Origin: Mesaphorura yosii
Taxonomy: Eukaryota; Arthropoda; Collembola; Poduromorpha; Tullbergiidae
Length of the DNA: 64,000 nucleotides
Direction: 5' to 3'
NCBI GenBank assembly: GCA_009869945.1
Contig: WIXG01000043.1
Span: 62,001 to 126,000 of the forward strand
A program made the position numbers and the translations under genes. The notes beneath the pieces were generated by a model. That model was given only the letters and a program-made list of their open reading frames with translations, was not told the DNA's origin and ran no database searches. Below, piece by piece: positions 27,033 to 39,036 of this stretch (within the stretch, counting starts at the first letter, position 1; every line of letters begins with the position of its first letter).

Positions 27033-29023
27033 CAGTCTGGTGAGCTGCGATTTTTCTTGTTCCACTTTTCGCCGCATCTGTCCCTGATAATCCTGAATCT
27101 GTTCTCAAGTTTCTCATCTTCCTCCTCTTCTTTGCGCTTCCGTTCCATTTGTTCGCATCTTTTCTCAACAATTTGCTTCATTAAGTCACGCTTGTACAGA
27201 TTTGTCTTCACGTCTTGGCTGGGCATCTGATCAGACTCCTGTGATGCGCAACGAAGATAAATTGCCTTTATTTACCTTATGACAAATGAGAGTAATCATT
27301 CATTTAACTGGTCAACCTGCCAAACATGGAGCCGTAAAGATTTCCCAAGTTCTTCGATGCCATCGCTCTCCATATCATGGGCAAAGTCACGAAGTTTTCC
27401 TGATGAGTTATTTTCATCGTGCCATGTCTCATTAATATCATCCAAGGGCACAGGCGCTTGTCGTGCGATCTCCGGACCGGGTCTCTGCATTTTTGGTGAT
27501 TGTGGACGACAGTTTCGACCAGGCGACCTTGCGGAGTCAGCAGCCTCCTGCACGAATGACTGGTCAGGGTCAAGAGAACCATTATTACACCGGGCTGAAA
27601 GCTGCCCCGCTGCAGACGGAGAAGAGGCGAAACCGTTGTAGCATGGATACTGGCGATAATACGCCTGGTAATACTGTTGCGCTTGAGCCTGATATAGGCT
27701 GCCATATGTTGCTGTTGCGGAGTGATCCATAGAGAGTTTTGGACGGGCTGGTGTTGCGGATTGGTTTGCGGACGTGGGGAATGATTCGTCAGGAATGGAT
27801 TCAAGTTCGCTGGTCGTTCATATGAAGATGCCAGAGTATGCTTGGATCGTTGTGATTGCTGAGGCTGAGGCTTCGACCGCCTTCGATCATCGGGCAGCAA
27901 ATCACGCCTTGCCATGAGGTTCAAATACTTGGAATAGTCTTTTACTGGAAAGTTTGCATGTTGTTGAAATGGTGCGAAACAACAAACGGAATACGAAAAA
28001 ACGACAACATTCGTTACCAACGGACGCTAGTACATTTTTTGGTTGTGAGTTCCTTGACGACCACACGCAATCTTCCAGACAATTATGAGGTACAGGAGAA
28101 TTGTACTTGACACCCAACGGATGATCGCCTTCCATATCCAGCCGTCGCATTTCATTCTTACGAGCCCGAGACTGCTCAATCTGCCTTTCAAGGTCGGCAC
28201 GATACGATTGTTGCTTTGTTCTTTTCATCAGCAAAGATTCGGAACCTGTCTCATGTTAAGAGAACAAAGTGCACGTGTCAAATGAGTCAGATCGTAATTG
28301 TCTTCGGCTTTGATGTCGAATTCTGTCTTACCAAGTGAAAAGCAGTTTCTGCCACGTGTTTGTCGCATGAACTCATTTCCAGCTCCAGCTGCATTGTAGC
28401 CTGCGCTTCCATTCATTTCCATCATACCCTGCACTTGACCCAACTCTCTTCGTGTCTGTCCTATGGCATCCTGAGCTCGTGTAACCGGAGAAGAGAGCCT
28501 CTTCTCAGCTTGTGTAGGCCGACTATTTACTTTATCTTCATGTCGTCCATAATTAATGGAGTAAGGTAGAGCTCTGCCTACGTCTGCATTGCAGGAACTT
28601 CACTCATTCAGAAACAAAAGACACAAAATTTGCATAAGTACTCTTCTCGTGTCGAATTATACACAAATAATGAGATCGGCCCATTGTCTTATCTTGAATG
28701 AGCGGAACACTTTCATGTTTCTTGGAATTTCAGACGTTTCTCGAAAGCTTTTCTTACTGTAAGTCGAAACCAGGCAGTATCCTGATGCTGCTGTCGCTTG
28801 TCAGTGCATACGCGAGTTGGTCTTTCATTTCTTCTCGTGTTGGCCCCACTTGTTCTGGGTTTCTTGCGGTGGTCTGCAGCTTTTTGAGAGTGGATCCTGT
28901 ATCATACAAACGTGACTTGCTCCAGGAGTCAAAAGATGCGGTCGCAGCATCAGAATGCGTCAGATTGCTACGATTTGATTCGGTTAATCTGCGACTGAGG
29001 CTGTGGCTTACATTTGGCTGCAA
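27033..29023 (-). CDS. Coiled-coil protein, loosely CSPP1-like (5' incomplete)
   Basis: Exons in minus order: about 29023-28758, 28573-28332, 28245-28114, 27944 down to 27317, and 27238-27033. Phases match at each junction. Two blocks stand out: KQQSYRADLERQIEQSRARK after a FSLG motif, and LYKRDLMKQIVEKRCEQMER, followed by a Lys/Glu coiled coil. This repeated pattern of a short leader then a YxxDLxxQIxEKR helix resembles CSPP1, a centrosome and ciliary microtubule protein, but the match is short. Between them is a Gln/Tyr-rich segment (YQAQAQQYYQAYYRQY). The 27944-27317 exon changes frame in its first 140 bp. A 119-bp intron (27928-27810, GT-AG) restores it but leaves a 16-nt micro-exon; a one- or two-base indel is the alternative. 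The start codon is not identified. The frame ends at SSPDW before a possible donor. Confidence 0.55.
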
Positions 29024-29975
29024 CTACAGTTCCTGTTGCCGATGGTAGGGAATGCGGAGATCGGAGTCAGAGCTCTCTAATTGGCACAGATACACATGCA
29101 GCAGAATGGGAAAGATTAAATTATTTATTCATTTCCTTCTCAGTCGAGTTCTATCGCGCTGAAGCGTATCGTAATTAATTAGATTATGAAAAGATGACTT
29201 TATCTGCTCATCGCACAGCATGGTAGAGAGTCCCAGCAGGAAAGGTGCTTGAACTAACAAAAGCAAGCGAGTGAGCAGATTGTTTATCTACGGCCATGAT
29301 CCGTGTCTGGAAAATCTCGTTCGTGTATTTCAATCAAAGAGCAGCAGCATCTGGCACGATAAACATAGCTCAAGTGCACAGCGAAGTGCGAGTGCAAGGA
29401 AGAGTGCATCGATCGGAGATCCGATAAAGAAGTTGAGCTTTTAACAAAGGAACTTTGTATCTATTTTGGATTTCGTTTTCGTGTTCCAAGAATATCAAGA
29501 GTTTCGAAGAGAAGACGCGATGCAAACTGTAATAATCTCTTCCAGGCGGACGCGGACACTCTGGGTCCATGCCCGTAATGTGCCTAGCGAACTAAAGGTA
29601 AGGTAGTTTATACAAAAACATCGGCTTTCGTTTCCTTCATTCACGTTTCATGTCTAACACAAATCCGATTCCTATTTTTATAGACGACCGAGTCGCTAGT
29701 GTTAGTTTGGAGCCGTGGCAGATCGAGCCTGAACTACAAATCTTTGTCTCTTAAATCTACAGGGACTGGCGAATGCAAAATTCCAGCAGAGTAGAGTAAA
29801 GTGCTCTGCAAGTACTCTCAGCGTGCTCAATGTGCTGCGCCATGCCGAATTTGGACAACTGTATTAAGTAAATTGAAAGGAAGACAGATTTACCTTGCCG
29901 CCGTGATAGTCTCCATTAGTTATCGGTGAACTCCTGCCTTGTGGCTGTGGCAGGCCCGTCGCAGTCGCAGCAGGC
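29024..29975. other. Non-coding stretch upstream of the coiled-coil gene
   Basis: No exon could be supported. It is probably an intron or 5' flank of the minus-strand coiled-coil gene. Confidence 0.35.
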
Positions 29976-30446
29976 TCATTTAAGCAATTCCAAGCCGTTG
30001 CTGTTGCTGCTACCAGAAATAGTTTGGCTGATGCTGGCAGTGTACGACTCTGGAGGGCTCAAATGGGAATTGGGGCTGCCTGCGCCTGGGCTGGTAATAT
30101 TATTATTAGCTCCAAATGACTGACTGTAACTACTATTGGCATTCCCATTGCCACTGATTTCTCTGGCACTGTTGCCGTTGTTGCTGCTGTTGTGTTGGTA
30201 GGTCGAAAGAAGAGATGAGTTACACGGTGGAATTCCCATCGGGACAAACTTTTGAGTAATGAGATTTCGATTCGAATTGGAATATAATCCGTGTTGCTGC
30301 TGCAACGATGCCGCGTGGTCATTATTCCTGATATTGCTGATGTTGCCTGTGTGCGCTGCATTATCATTGCCAACGCCGGGATTTGCTCCTGCGGCCTTTC
30401 TCGTGGAAGATGAGAATGGGAAAGGGTAATTGTCCGAACACAGTAC
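29976..30446 (-). CDS. Ser/Asn/Gln-rich ORF, possible exon
   Basis: One minus-strand frame is open for about 156 codons. It is strongly biased to Ser, Asn, Gln and Gly (for example NNDHAASLQQQHGLYSNSNR and SGSSNSNGLELLK at its end). Such tracts are typical of disordered regions in arthropod regulatory proteins. It has no clear start codon and no strong flanking splice sites. It could be an upstream exon of the coiled-coil gene at 27-29 kb, a separate gene, or non-coding low-complexity DNA. No domain is recognised. Confidence 0.3.
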   Translation of the reverse strand, partial: VLCSDNYPFPFSSSTRKAAGANPGVGNDNAAHTGNISNIRNNDHAASLQQQHGLYSNSNRNLITQKFVPMGIPPCNSSLLSTYQHNSSNNGNSAREISGNGNANSSYSQSFGANNNITSPGAGSPNSHLSPPESYTASISQTISGSSNSNGLELLK

Positions 30447-33289
30447 TCATGGAACTGGAGATTCCGACCACTACAGTAAAATTTATAGCATAAGTTCATG
30501 GCGCGCCACCCAAGGTATAAAATACTGGAGATATGTGCATTTTGATGTCACATTTAATTGGTTCACATTACCTCCCTCACCTGCTGCATCTGATTCATTG
30601 TGGATGAGTCTCCAAGTTCATTTCTATATGAATTTTGTAGGTTTCGAACTCCGATGGCATTCATTGTCCTCTTACTAATCCTAATTAGGGTGACAGTCTA
30701 ACCTACTTTACATGGATTTGTGTGCATGGACAAATGACAATGAATGCCTAACTCTAGAGTGCTAACTAAACTAAACGGGTAGGCAAAATGAGGCTGAGGT
30801 CTTTCAAGCCTCCCACACTTCAGTCCTCGTCCTCATTGAATCACATGCCGCCTGCCATTTTGTTTTGCATTAGCCACTTCAAGCTCCCTTGCCTTGTTGG
30901 TATGGCCTTCCTCTCTCTGTTCTGACTGAGAAAGAGCTCATGAACTTGCATGACGTGCATCAAGCGCGTGTCCACTTTCAATTAATTTCGGATCTCCGTC
31001 ATCTCATCACGCGCGCGGCGAACGAAGCCGCGACCCGCAATTGATTAAGTTTTATTGTTATCCCAGAGTCGGAGATTGAGGAAAGCAAAAGATCAACAAA
31101 GCGCAAATAAAAGGAGCACTACTTTAATTCGACTTCACATGAAACCTTAGATTAAAAATCTTCCAGCAGCACTGCAGGGCAAAACTCTTCTTGACTACAG
31201 AAAACAGAATCTCCGGCAGCATTTTTTATTTTTCGTTCTTCGCTTCACCTCGTCCACGTGTGCGAGACATCAGTAACTAACCAAACCAGCCTTTTTTCAT
31301 TGTGATCTCGAAATTGACGTCTGCTGCGACATGCGAGGCAGAGGAAGGACAAAAAGTAAGTACTTACCATACCGTGTGGTGCGGGTACTGGTTTATCTTG
31401 TCATGGCAGAAACACTCGTGCGTCTTGTCATGTGCACTGGCCTGGTCTGGCCTGGAGTATTACGTGTTTATATCTGTGTGCGAATGCAGAATGGATTACA
31501 TGAGAAAATCAATGGATGGATGAGTTCCTGTGCTACCTGTACGAGTAGTACGAAATACCTGTGCCGTACCGCACTTGAATCTCCAACAGGTTTTCACTTT
31601 CTCCGGATTTAAACTCACGTTACAAGGCTGTTTCAGCGTAGGAAAGAGAGTACCGCAAAAAGAAGGTGAGTTGTATTCGAGGTTGCAACTGTAGAAGGCG
31701 AGAGAAAAGTGGCATCCGCATCCTCATATTCTAATGCAGTGACGTTGAATGGTCGCGTGCATTGTTTGCAGCTTTCTCTTTCTGACTTTTTCCTATTGAC
31801 TTACAACCCCGGCATATGTGGCGTAATTTGATTCCACACACATGGATGAGCCGAATTGATTGTTGTCACCGACATACAAATTCATGTAGGGCGCGTGGCT
31901 GTCGAACCAGTGACATAAAATCTTCTTTTCTGCAGAGACCTGCGGGTCTATGTGAGCTGACTCTACAGAAAACATGATTTCGGGTGTCAACGGCAAATAT
32001 TTTCGTGACGGGTTCACGGAGTCATTGAACTGGGATTCATGCCATGCAAACTACTAGCATTGTTGGTCTGTGAAATAATTATTAATGATCTCCCAACCTC
32101 TAACCATTATTTGCCATTTCATGCTGCACTTGATGTGGTGTGGAGGGAGTAGGGAGCAGGAACAGGAAGTCCCACAAATCGTGCGATCATTTGGCGTAAG
32201 CCACAAATTAGTAATGTGGTAGAGACACTTTGTTCAGATTTCGCTTGGGCTTGGTTCTGGTTAACTCGGGTTCTTGCTCCTTTCTAGTCTTCCAACAGTG
32301 CACCGCGGCTGTGGCTGGACGCATGAAAATTTACATGAGAATTAATGTGGTTTATTATCCATACTAATGTATGGCAATTTATTACATTCTCACATTTCGT
32401 CCTCCTTTCGGTTCACCGATCGCGTAGCTTAGCTTGTAGGCTTTGAGACTCGTGTTCACGCTGAAGAAGAATCTAAATTCTAAAGAAAGAAGTAACCGAG
32501 TCGAGAGTTCATAGCCAGCATCTTCTTCCAGTAAGTTCATTATGAAGTCTAAAATTAGAAAAAATGGAGCTCCATATGATACGCTAAGAATTCTACAGCC
32601 TAAGGTATAAAAGCCATTAAATCCAGACGCGATATTATGCAAATATAAACGACGGTCCAAAAATGCCTGTGCTTGTGCCTGGCTTTGCCCTGTCACTCTG
32701 CCCATGCAAAACTGCTCTCTTCTGGTCGCTTGTTTAGCGGAGCGGTGTTCAGTGTTTAGTTTAGCGCAGTAAAATGCCAAATGCACAAAGCAAATGTGTA
32801 TTTTCCGGCGCTTGTGTCGGTGTTAGAATTGAATTAGAGTGAGCATCGGGTCGGGACCGTAAAAACGCAAACGAGTACATGAAAATACTTTTTCCACAAT
32901 TGTGTACTGCATTAGACATTTCATTTGCATAATCAAGTACACATCAGAAACTGCACCATTCCATTGAATAAAATGCCTGCCTAGTTCTCATATAAAAGCC
33001 CAAAAGTGCAACGCAGTTCCTAAACTTTGTACTTGGAGCATCCTTCAAATGGGAGTGAGTTCAGTGAGTTGCCTGAGCAAAATCAAAGTGCAAATTGTAG
33101 AATGAAGTTATACGCGGCACAAAATGAGCATGGCCCTAATGTATGCTGATGCTTGTGCTTTGCTAATAGATGCGTAAAATGATCTTTAAAAGAGAAAAGC
33201 AACTAAACGATAGGAAGTGTTTGGTCCTTGACTCTCTGGTTACGGTGCTGCAGATTTTCTGGGTAGATTGCTGCAGGTTCAAGCCAATT
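30447..33289. other. Gene-poor stretch
   Basis: No exon supported. A TATA-like motif (ATATAAAAG, about 32990-32998) is present but no convincing ORF follows it. A 134-codon minus-strand frame (32382-32786) has no domain. Confidence 0.4.
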
Positions 33290-33862
33290 CACAGTGGGGT
33301 ACTCACGAGAATTTGGTGCGCTGTGCATTTTAGCATAAATCCTAGAAAATAATAATTTAATAATTATAATTATAATAATTATTAATTATTATTACTTAAT
33401 TAATTATAATCAGTTAATTATAAATAATAAATAATACAAATAATATTAATAATAATAATAATTTCTGCTCTTTGACAGTTTTTTTCTGATTTTTATGCCG
33501 GGATTATATGACAACTTTGGAACCTTCGTTCTCCCACGCCCCACAAAACCGCACCTTCGGACCTGTGTCATCGTGTAGTACTGAATTAGTACTATTTACG
33601 ATATTCTTTGCAGAGTGCGGCAATTTTGGGCTTGGGAGATACAGGAGGTCAAAGTCGGGTCATTGGCCATTTTGCCACTTCCGGTTCTATGATGTCCCAT
33701 GTCAAGTGAGGTGTCGTTGGAAAGCTAAGGACATGGGCTTTCATATGCAGCAAAACCACCTTTCCATGTCCATCCGGAAGGCAGTTATTGGCTTCCAAAG
33801 TTGGAACTTTTTCATATGCTAAAATGCATAGCGCACCAAATTCTCGTGAATACCCCACTGTG
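33290..33862. mobile_element. Inverted-repeat (foldback or MITE-like) element
   Basis: The left arm 33290-33336 and right arm 33816-33862 are reverse complements over 47 bp with only two mismatches (the arms begin CACAGTGGGGTA). The 479-bp interior has no recognisable transposase and includes a long AT-rich tract next to the left arm. This is the form of a non-autonomous DNA transposon. I could not find a clean target-site duplication, so the exact ends may lie slightly outside the arms. Confidence 0.7.
33343..33472. repeat. AT-rich low-complexity tract
   Basis: About 130 bp composed almost only of A and T in AAT/ATT-type units, inside the inverted-repeat element next to its left arm. It is probably a microsatellite-like expansion. 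Confidence 0.85.
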
Positions 33863-35203
33863 CAAGTTAGCGAATTCACGACATCACGCTGATGCATAGT
33901 TGTTATGCCTTTGACTTCCACTTGAGATCCTGATTCTAAAACCTGAAGTCTTTTCATAAAACTCATCTCCGCACCCGTTACCCATCTCATCGAAAAATTA
34001 ATACTTGAGCTGAATTTCAGGTTTTGCACACCGCAAAGCCCGTTATCCATATCGCAATTGGTGCAGATTATTGACTTTACTTTTCACTGTTCGTGTTTTG
34101 TGGCAAGAAAGCATGAGTTTATGAATGTTTACATATTGAGTACACAATATGTGTACATTAACCTTCCGTACCTTGTATTGTAACATAAACATTGGCCTTG
34201 GTCTCAATTCGTGCTTGTTCTTTATAATTTCAAGTCTGTGATCGGCTAATGTACACAATCAACTGCCACTGCCACGGCACAGCCGTGTGTCAACATTTTG
34301 TGCCTGGCCTATTGTAAGTCAAGTTGCAAGAAAACCCTAAGTCAAGCAGGCTACATGTGGTTAACCTCTGCCCTTTCTGACTTATTAATGAATCCGAAGT
34401 CAGCTCATTCATATTTTGAAACTGGGCACCGACGATAAGCCCTCGATGAAGTACTGCAAACCGAATTTGAAAGGCTAATGGTCAGAGCAGAGCCAGGAAA
34501 AACTAATTCGCCTGGTTCAAGTTGTTCTGCTGTTGTAGTTGTAAACTGTAAACTCGAATCGAAATTAATCGTTAATTAGCTTCATAGTCTCAACAAAACT
34601 AATTTGCATGTCAGCACGACAGGGTAAGCATAACTAAACAACACGGGCTCCCGACTCTGGACAATCGAGGCAAGACAGACAAAGAACCGGAGCCAACAAG
34701 GCACGAGGCAGTCGGTCTCATGGTCACCATCTATAATTCAATAACCACTTTTGCGTGTTGCTTGGGCTTCGCCATCCCCATCGTCTTTTGTCATGTACAT
34801 TAATCTGTCCGTACATATCAAAATACCTCATCTGATGTCGACGGTCGCTCTCGTTGTGTCCCCAGTTGCGCAAAGCAAACCAGACTCACGACTCAACCAA
34901 CCAGTAAAAAACTAGAGTAAACATCAAAAGCTCGCTCACTCGCACTCTGGGCATTGTGTTTTGTGCTTCTTTATCCATCTTGAGTAATAAAATCCGATTC
35001 CAAGTATACTTTGGGACTTTCTGCACGCACGCGTACGCCACTCATTAAGCTGTGTATCTTGTGTCTGGATTCTTGAAGTATGGCTTGACTTTTTCCTTTT
35101 TGGCAACGTGCACCGAAAAATTCCTCTGCAGCAGGCAAGACGTTCAGTAGCATGATTCATTCAACAAGGAGCTCGCTTGTTAGATTGTAGTTATGTTTTC
35201 AAC
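33863..35203. other. Gene-poor stretch between two mobile elements
   Basis: No exon supported. Part of a 133-codon minus-strand frame (33649-34050) runs from the inverted-repeat element into this stretch; it crosses the element's right arm and is probably fortuitous. Confidence 0.4.
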
Positions 35204-35457
35204 GGTGCATCCACGGTTGACGATGCGGCTGAGTCATACTGGAAAATTTGAAGGATATTTTTTTCCATATCTTCAACATTTTACGTTACCAAGCAACTAT
35301 AGTTAATTGGTGATGGTAGTTAAGTTTTCTCATTAGAAATCTCCATTTCTGGCGAAAATTTTTCGCCAGTGAGTAAAACTGAAGTTTTGAAAAAAAAATT
35401 TCTTAAGTATGACTTAACCGTATCAGTATATTTGTCTCATCAACCGTGGGTGCATCC
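35204..35457 (-). mobile_element. MITE-like inverted-repeat element, copy 2, with 9-bp target duplication
   Basis: The element proper (35213-35448) is flanked by the direct repeat GGTGCATCC (35204-35212 and 35449-35457), a plausible 9-bp target-site duplication. Its ends are inverted repeats starting ACGGTTGA, with the inner shared core TCATACT. The centre has the near-palindrome CTGGCG...CGCCAG at 35349-35369. It is the reverse-orientation sister of the copy at 8306-8537. Nine-bp duplications are typical of Mutator-like elements, but other families also produce them. It has no coding capacity. Confidence 0.75.
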
Positions 35458-36969
35458 ATGCGTATCAAATTGGAATGCAGTTAGACACAATCTCGAACCC
35501 GTACTCGTACTTGAGCATTGAGCTGCTCTAACCGAACGGCACGACAAAGGAGAAGCTCACTTTGAATCAGTGAAATCATTTATAAAGGAACTAGGATATA
35601 GAATGGAATTATGTCCTCGTTCGCTCGTTCTCGCTGGCTGGTGAAATTAAGACGATAGAGGAGACGACCAAGATGTAGTAATTGCTTGTATCCAGTAACT
35701 CGGTGTGATGCTAAGCGATTGATCCCACTCTCATCCGCGAGTGAAAGAACAAACTGGAGACGAGACACTTGTACTTGACAACTTTTTTTAGCACATCTTC
35801 AGTGTGCTTATTGGTTCGTTCTTGTCTGTCTGTATACGTTATGTATAAAAATTTTGTGGAAACCGCTGCACGATTCAGATGTAAATATGTCCGCCGAATC
35901 ATACCAAATTGCTAAGGTATGATTCGGTTACAAGTTTATCTGAATGATTCACAGACTACGCTGCCGTATTTAGTTAAGAAACTTAATTATCTCTTCATGC
36001 TAATTTGACTGCAGATGATTTGATGGGTTGAACAAAGTCAGACTGTAGGCACGAATTTTGTAGACTCCATGCCAGTGGTTGCTTCTAATCATGTTCAGTG
36101 TCATATTTTGCTCTGCATATAGATTGGGTGAGAATCAAATTGATTCGTGTTTCGCCTCTTTAGTTGTGAGAAGTTTTGGATTTACATAAGTCGGGTAATA
36201 TAGACGAAAGTTTGATTAAAGTTTCATACGTCTATTAAGCAGACATATACTAGCATGCAAAATAGACCATGTGGAACCGTGAGCGAGAGCGTCCAAGCCG
36301 AAGACAAGAAATGATCGAGTGGCGGTGCCAAGAATGAGATAAAAATGAATGCCTTGCATTGAAAACGTAAAGCGTTGTTATACACAATCATCCCGGATTC
36401 ACCGCTTAAGAAGAGTGTTTCATATGCTTTAAGATGCGCTAGTGTCTTTCGTTTGTAATGAAGTATTATTTTCCTCGTCAACGCTGCGCTGAACACTGCT
36501 TGGGAGAAGAAGAAGCAGAGCCGAACAGCGACTGAAAAAAGTTTCGATACTTAAAAAGGAAATGCGGGATTTCCAGAATGACAACTTGTGGGTGACAGTG
36601 AAGAATTGGATATTTTACTGAACACAGGAAAGTGATGTAAGTAACTGATGTACGGCGAGGAAATAGAGCACGCATTCGGAAATAGGAAACGGACTCGCAA
36701 TTCAATAAAACTTTGGCGACTCCAAGTCTCGGATGGGTCCATTTTTCACGAATCTGATTTTCGCCAATCCTCGGTCGCTTTCCTGTTATTGTCGAAATTA
36801 GGACATGGACAGAGTTAACGGCCTCCTGGCGCCAGAAATTAGTGCAGACGAACTCATTCCGAACGTCGTAGCCAAAGAGAAATGCGAGTTGTTTTCCAGG
36901 AATTTTACATCTCAATATAACAGCTCAAAAATGCAAACACTTTAATTATATAAAATCTTATGCCACGAT
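35458..36969. other. Gene-poor stretch
   Basis: No exon supported. The longest frame is 145 codons on the minus strand (36478-36915), with no domain and no splice support. It lies just downstream of the SMYD pseudogene 3' end. Confidence 0.4.
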
Positions 36970-37029
36970 TTTATTCTACTCAAGCACATCATCAGCACAC
37001 AAGGGTGAAATTAAAAATGAAATGAATTA

Positions 37030-39036
37030 TCAAAAAACTCTGTAGAATTTGCTAATAGTCTGAAAATTATTTGATGTGAGCTCTATAAGACTGGTCGCCA
37101 TTCTCATCTTCTGCCTCTCCTCCAGCCCCAGCCTCAATCGTGGTCCCAAGCCTACATCCTTGAATGCCTTGACCCTTCCTAGTATTTCATAGTACTCATT
37201 GGACGCCATGGAGCCTGGCCTCATCTCGTTTTGCTCGAAGACCCTTAAAGCCCTTTCCTGGCACATGATTATCTCGTCCAGCCACTTCTCCTTGTCGGCC
37301 CAGTCAGGCAATACGAGCATATTCTCAATGGCGAGAGATTTGTAGTACCGGATAACTCCTGAAATGGAAATCAATCTCCGTTGAGTCGTAAAGTTGTATA
37401 TATGAATGCAGTAGCAATTCGGTTACCTCGAAGTAAAGTTGCAGTGAGTCCAAACGCCTCAAGAACCTGATCAGCTTTGCAGATGACGTCGTATAACAAA
37501 TTGTTCCAAGTTTCGTATTGAGACTGGTCTGAGTTGTCTCTCATGTCTTCTACTTTGTTGGCCAACGAATTCATGATTTTGCATCGAGTCGTCAGCATTA
37601 TCGAGTGGTTTTCATGGACATTCACACCGGAGTTCGAGGAGTTCTGAGGATTTCAATCCTCTGCTCCAGTGTTGTCGCATTCAGCAAAGCGTCTTTAATT
37701 GGAAGGATATAGGCGTTGTGCAGAGCATTGTAGGATTTGATTTGACCACACCCTTTCCAGTTGCTGCAGCGCCACGACGCATTATGGTTCAGCGGATTTG
37801 TCGGTAAGAAGTATTCTTCGCAGGGGCGACTGTGGCAGCGGTAGTGACACTTTATTGCTGACGAATACGTGCCAAGCTTCGTTGGATCCGTGCATCGGGG
37901 GCAGTTGCACCAGAAGTAGTAACATTTGGTTCAAGTACTCGCGTCGCTGGACGATGTCTTCAAAGAAAACTTTGTGATGCTGGAATGTATGCGTCAACAG
38001 TTCTCCAGATTTTATGGCACGAACAGCTCGCACACTAGTCCATTCATCGTCTGATTGCATGGACTGCGTGTTGGTGATGCAACTGTGGCAGAGTTCGCTA
38101 CTCAGCTCGTTGATCTAATGCAACGCTTCGCCATGCAACTAATGAAAAGAAATGAACTGATCAACAAGAGGAATCTCCATCAAGAATAAGGCTCGTTTGA
38201 ACGCGAATACTTACATTTTAAGGCCATCAATCACCATGTCCTCGGTCGAAATTCCGTTCGGAAATTATTCCGACAATCTCTTCAACTAGTTTGTCAGAAA
38301 ATTGGTCCAGATGCAAGTAATGAAGAATCAAGTCGTAGATGAATGAAAACTTCCGAATTTCTCCGACCTTTTCCTTCCTCTGTTCAATGTGGGATTGCAA
38401 TGTCAGCAACTTTGGCCGGTTCGTATTCTTGAAGCAAGAGGACACGCAGAACCCTGATAAAATCGTATATTACGTAGTTGGGTATGTTTAGGTCGAATTT
38501 ATTCCTCGCCTCCAAAGCTGTGCCAGGAGTAAAATTAGTTGCTTGGAAAATTGGGCACTCATTCTCAGCATGAACCATGAGCTACGGGAAGAAAGGCTAA
38601 GCTTAGATCAACCAATTCGAAGATCGAAACGAAAGACGCGCCAAGTTACCCGTGGACAATCCGGCTTGCACAACGGCTACACGCAGATCTTGCACAATTG
38701 AGTAAAATCGCGCTCCAATTTTTCCTTCAGGAGCTTGCAGCATCTAAGACAAATGCACGAGAAGTCCTTTCCCACAGTGGACTCACTTCTGGCCACTGGA
38801 GCGCTTTGATGTCCCGCGTAGCCACCAACACTTTGCCAAGCTTCTGATTGAAGGTCTCCATGAAGGGGTAGCAATTTTGGCGGTGACGTTTCCAGTCCTT
38901 CTTCTGGTGCTCCGGAATGCAGTACCAAACTTGTGTGGCATTGTCCACACAATCGATTCTTGTCGCCGGATGCGGAACAACAGACACATTTTGGGGGGCC
39001 AGCAATTGGAGCAACACCTGTAAGAACGGTCGCCAT
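37030..39036 (-). pseudogene. SmydA-type SET/MYND methyltransferase, disrupted
   Basis: Translated pieces follow the arthropod SET and MYND domain family in order. They are a MYND finger (CVCC..CGQC, then VWYCIPEHQKKDWKRH), the SET start (KVLVATRDIKA), a Cys-rich insert (CICLRCC...CKIC.PLCKPDC), the LCHSCITNTQ motif equivalent to NHSCxPN, VRAIKSGELLTHTF, a post-SET zinc site (CNCPRCTDPTKLGTYSSA) and a C-terminal helical region. The frame breaks near 38931-38940 (inside the MYND finger, a CA repeat), 38766-38780, 38404-38421, 37913-37930 and 37629-37648. A TAG at 38677-38679 replaces the Trp expected in the CxxCxWPxC motif. A minus-strand AATAAA sits at 36970-36975. Family identity is solid. 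The breaks point to a decaying gene copy, although uncorrected sequencing indels cannot be excluded, since several lie in short repeats or homopolymers. Confidence 0.8.

Noticed and set aside
32382..32786. 134-codon minus-strand ORF
   Set aside because: No family resemblance and no supporting signals; this length is expected by chance in 64 kb.
33274..33288. Possible tRNA B box (GGTTCAAGCC)
   Set aside because: No A box at the right distance and no cloverleaf could be folded.
33649..34050. 133-codon minus-strand ORF
   Set aside because: It runs through one arm of the inverted-repeat element into flanking DNA, so it is likely a by-product of the element's sequence.
36478..36915. 145-codon minus-strand ORF downstream of the SMYD copy
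   Set aside because: No domain or splice support, and a SMYD poly(A) signal lies before it, so it is unlikely to be part of that gene.
38755..38797. A 43-bp GT-AG intron in the SMYD copy instead of a frameshift
   Set aside because: Splicing it would remove the conserved CICLRCC zinc motif, so a small indel explains the sequence better.
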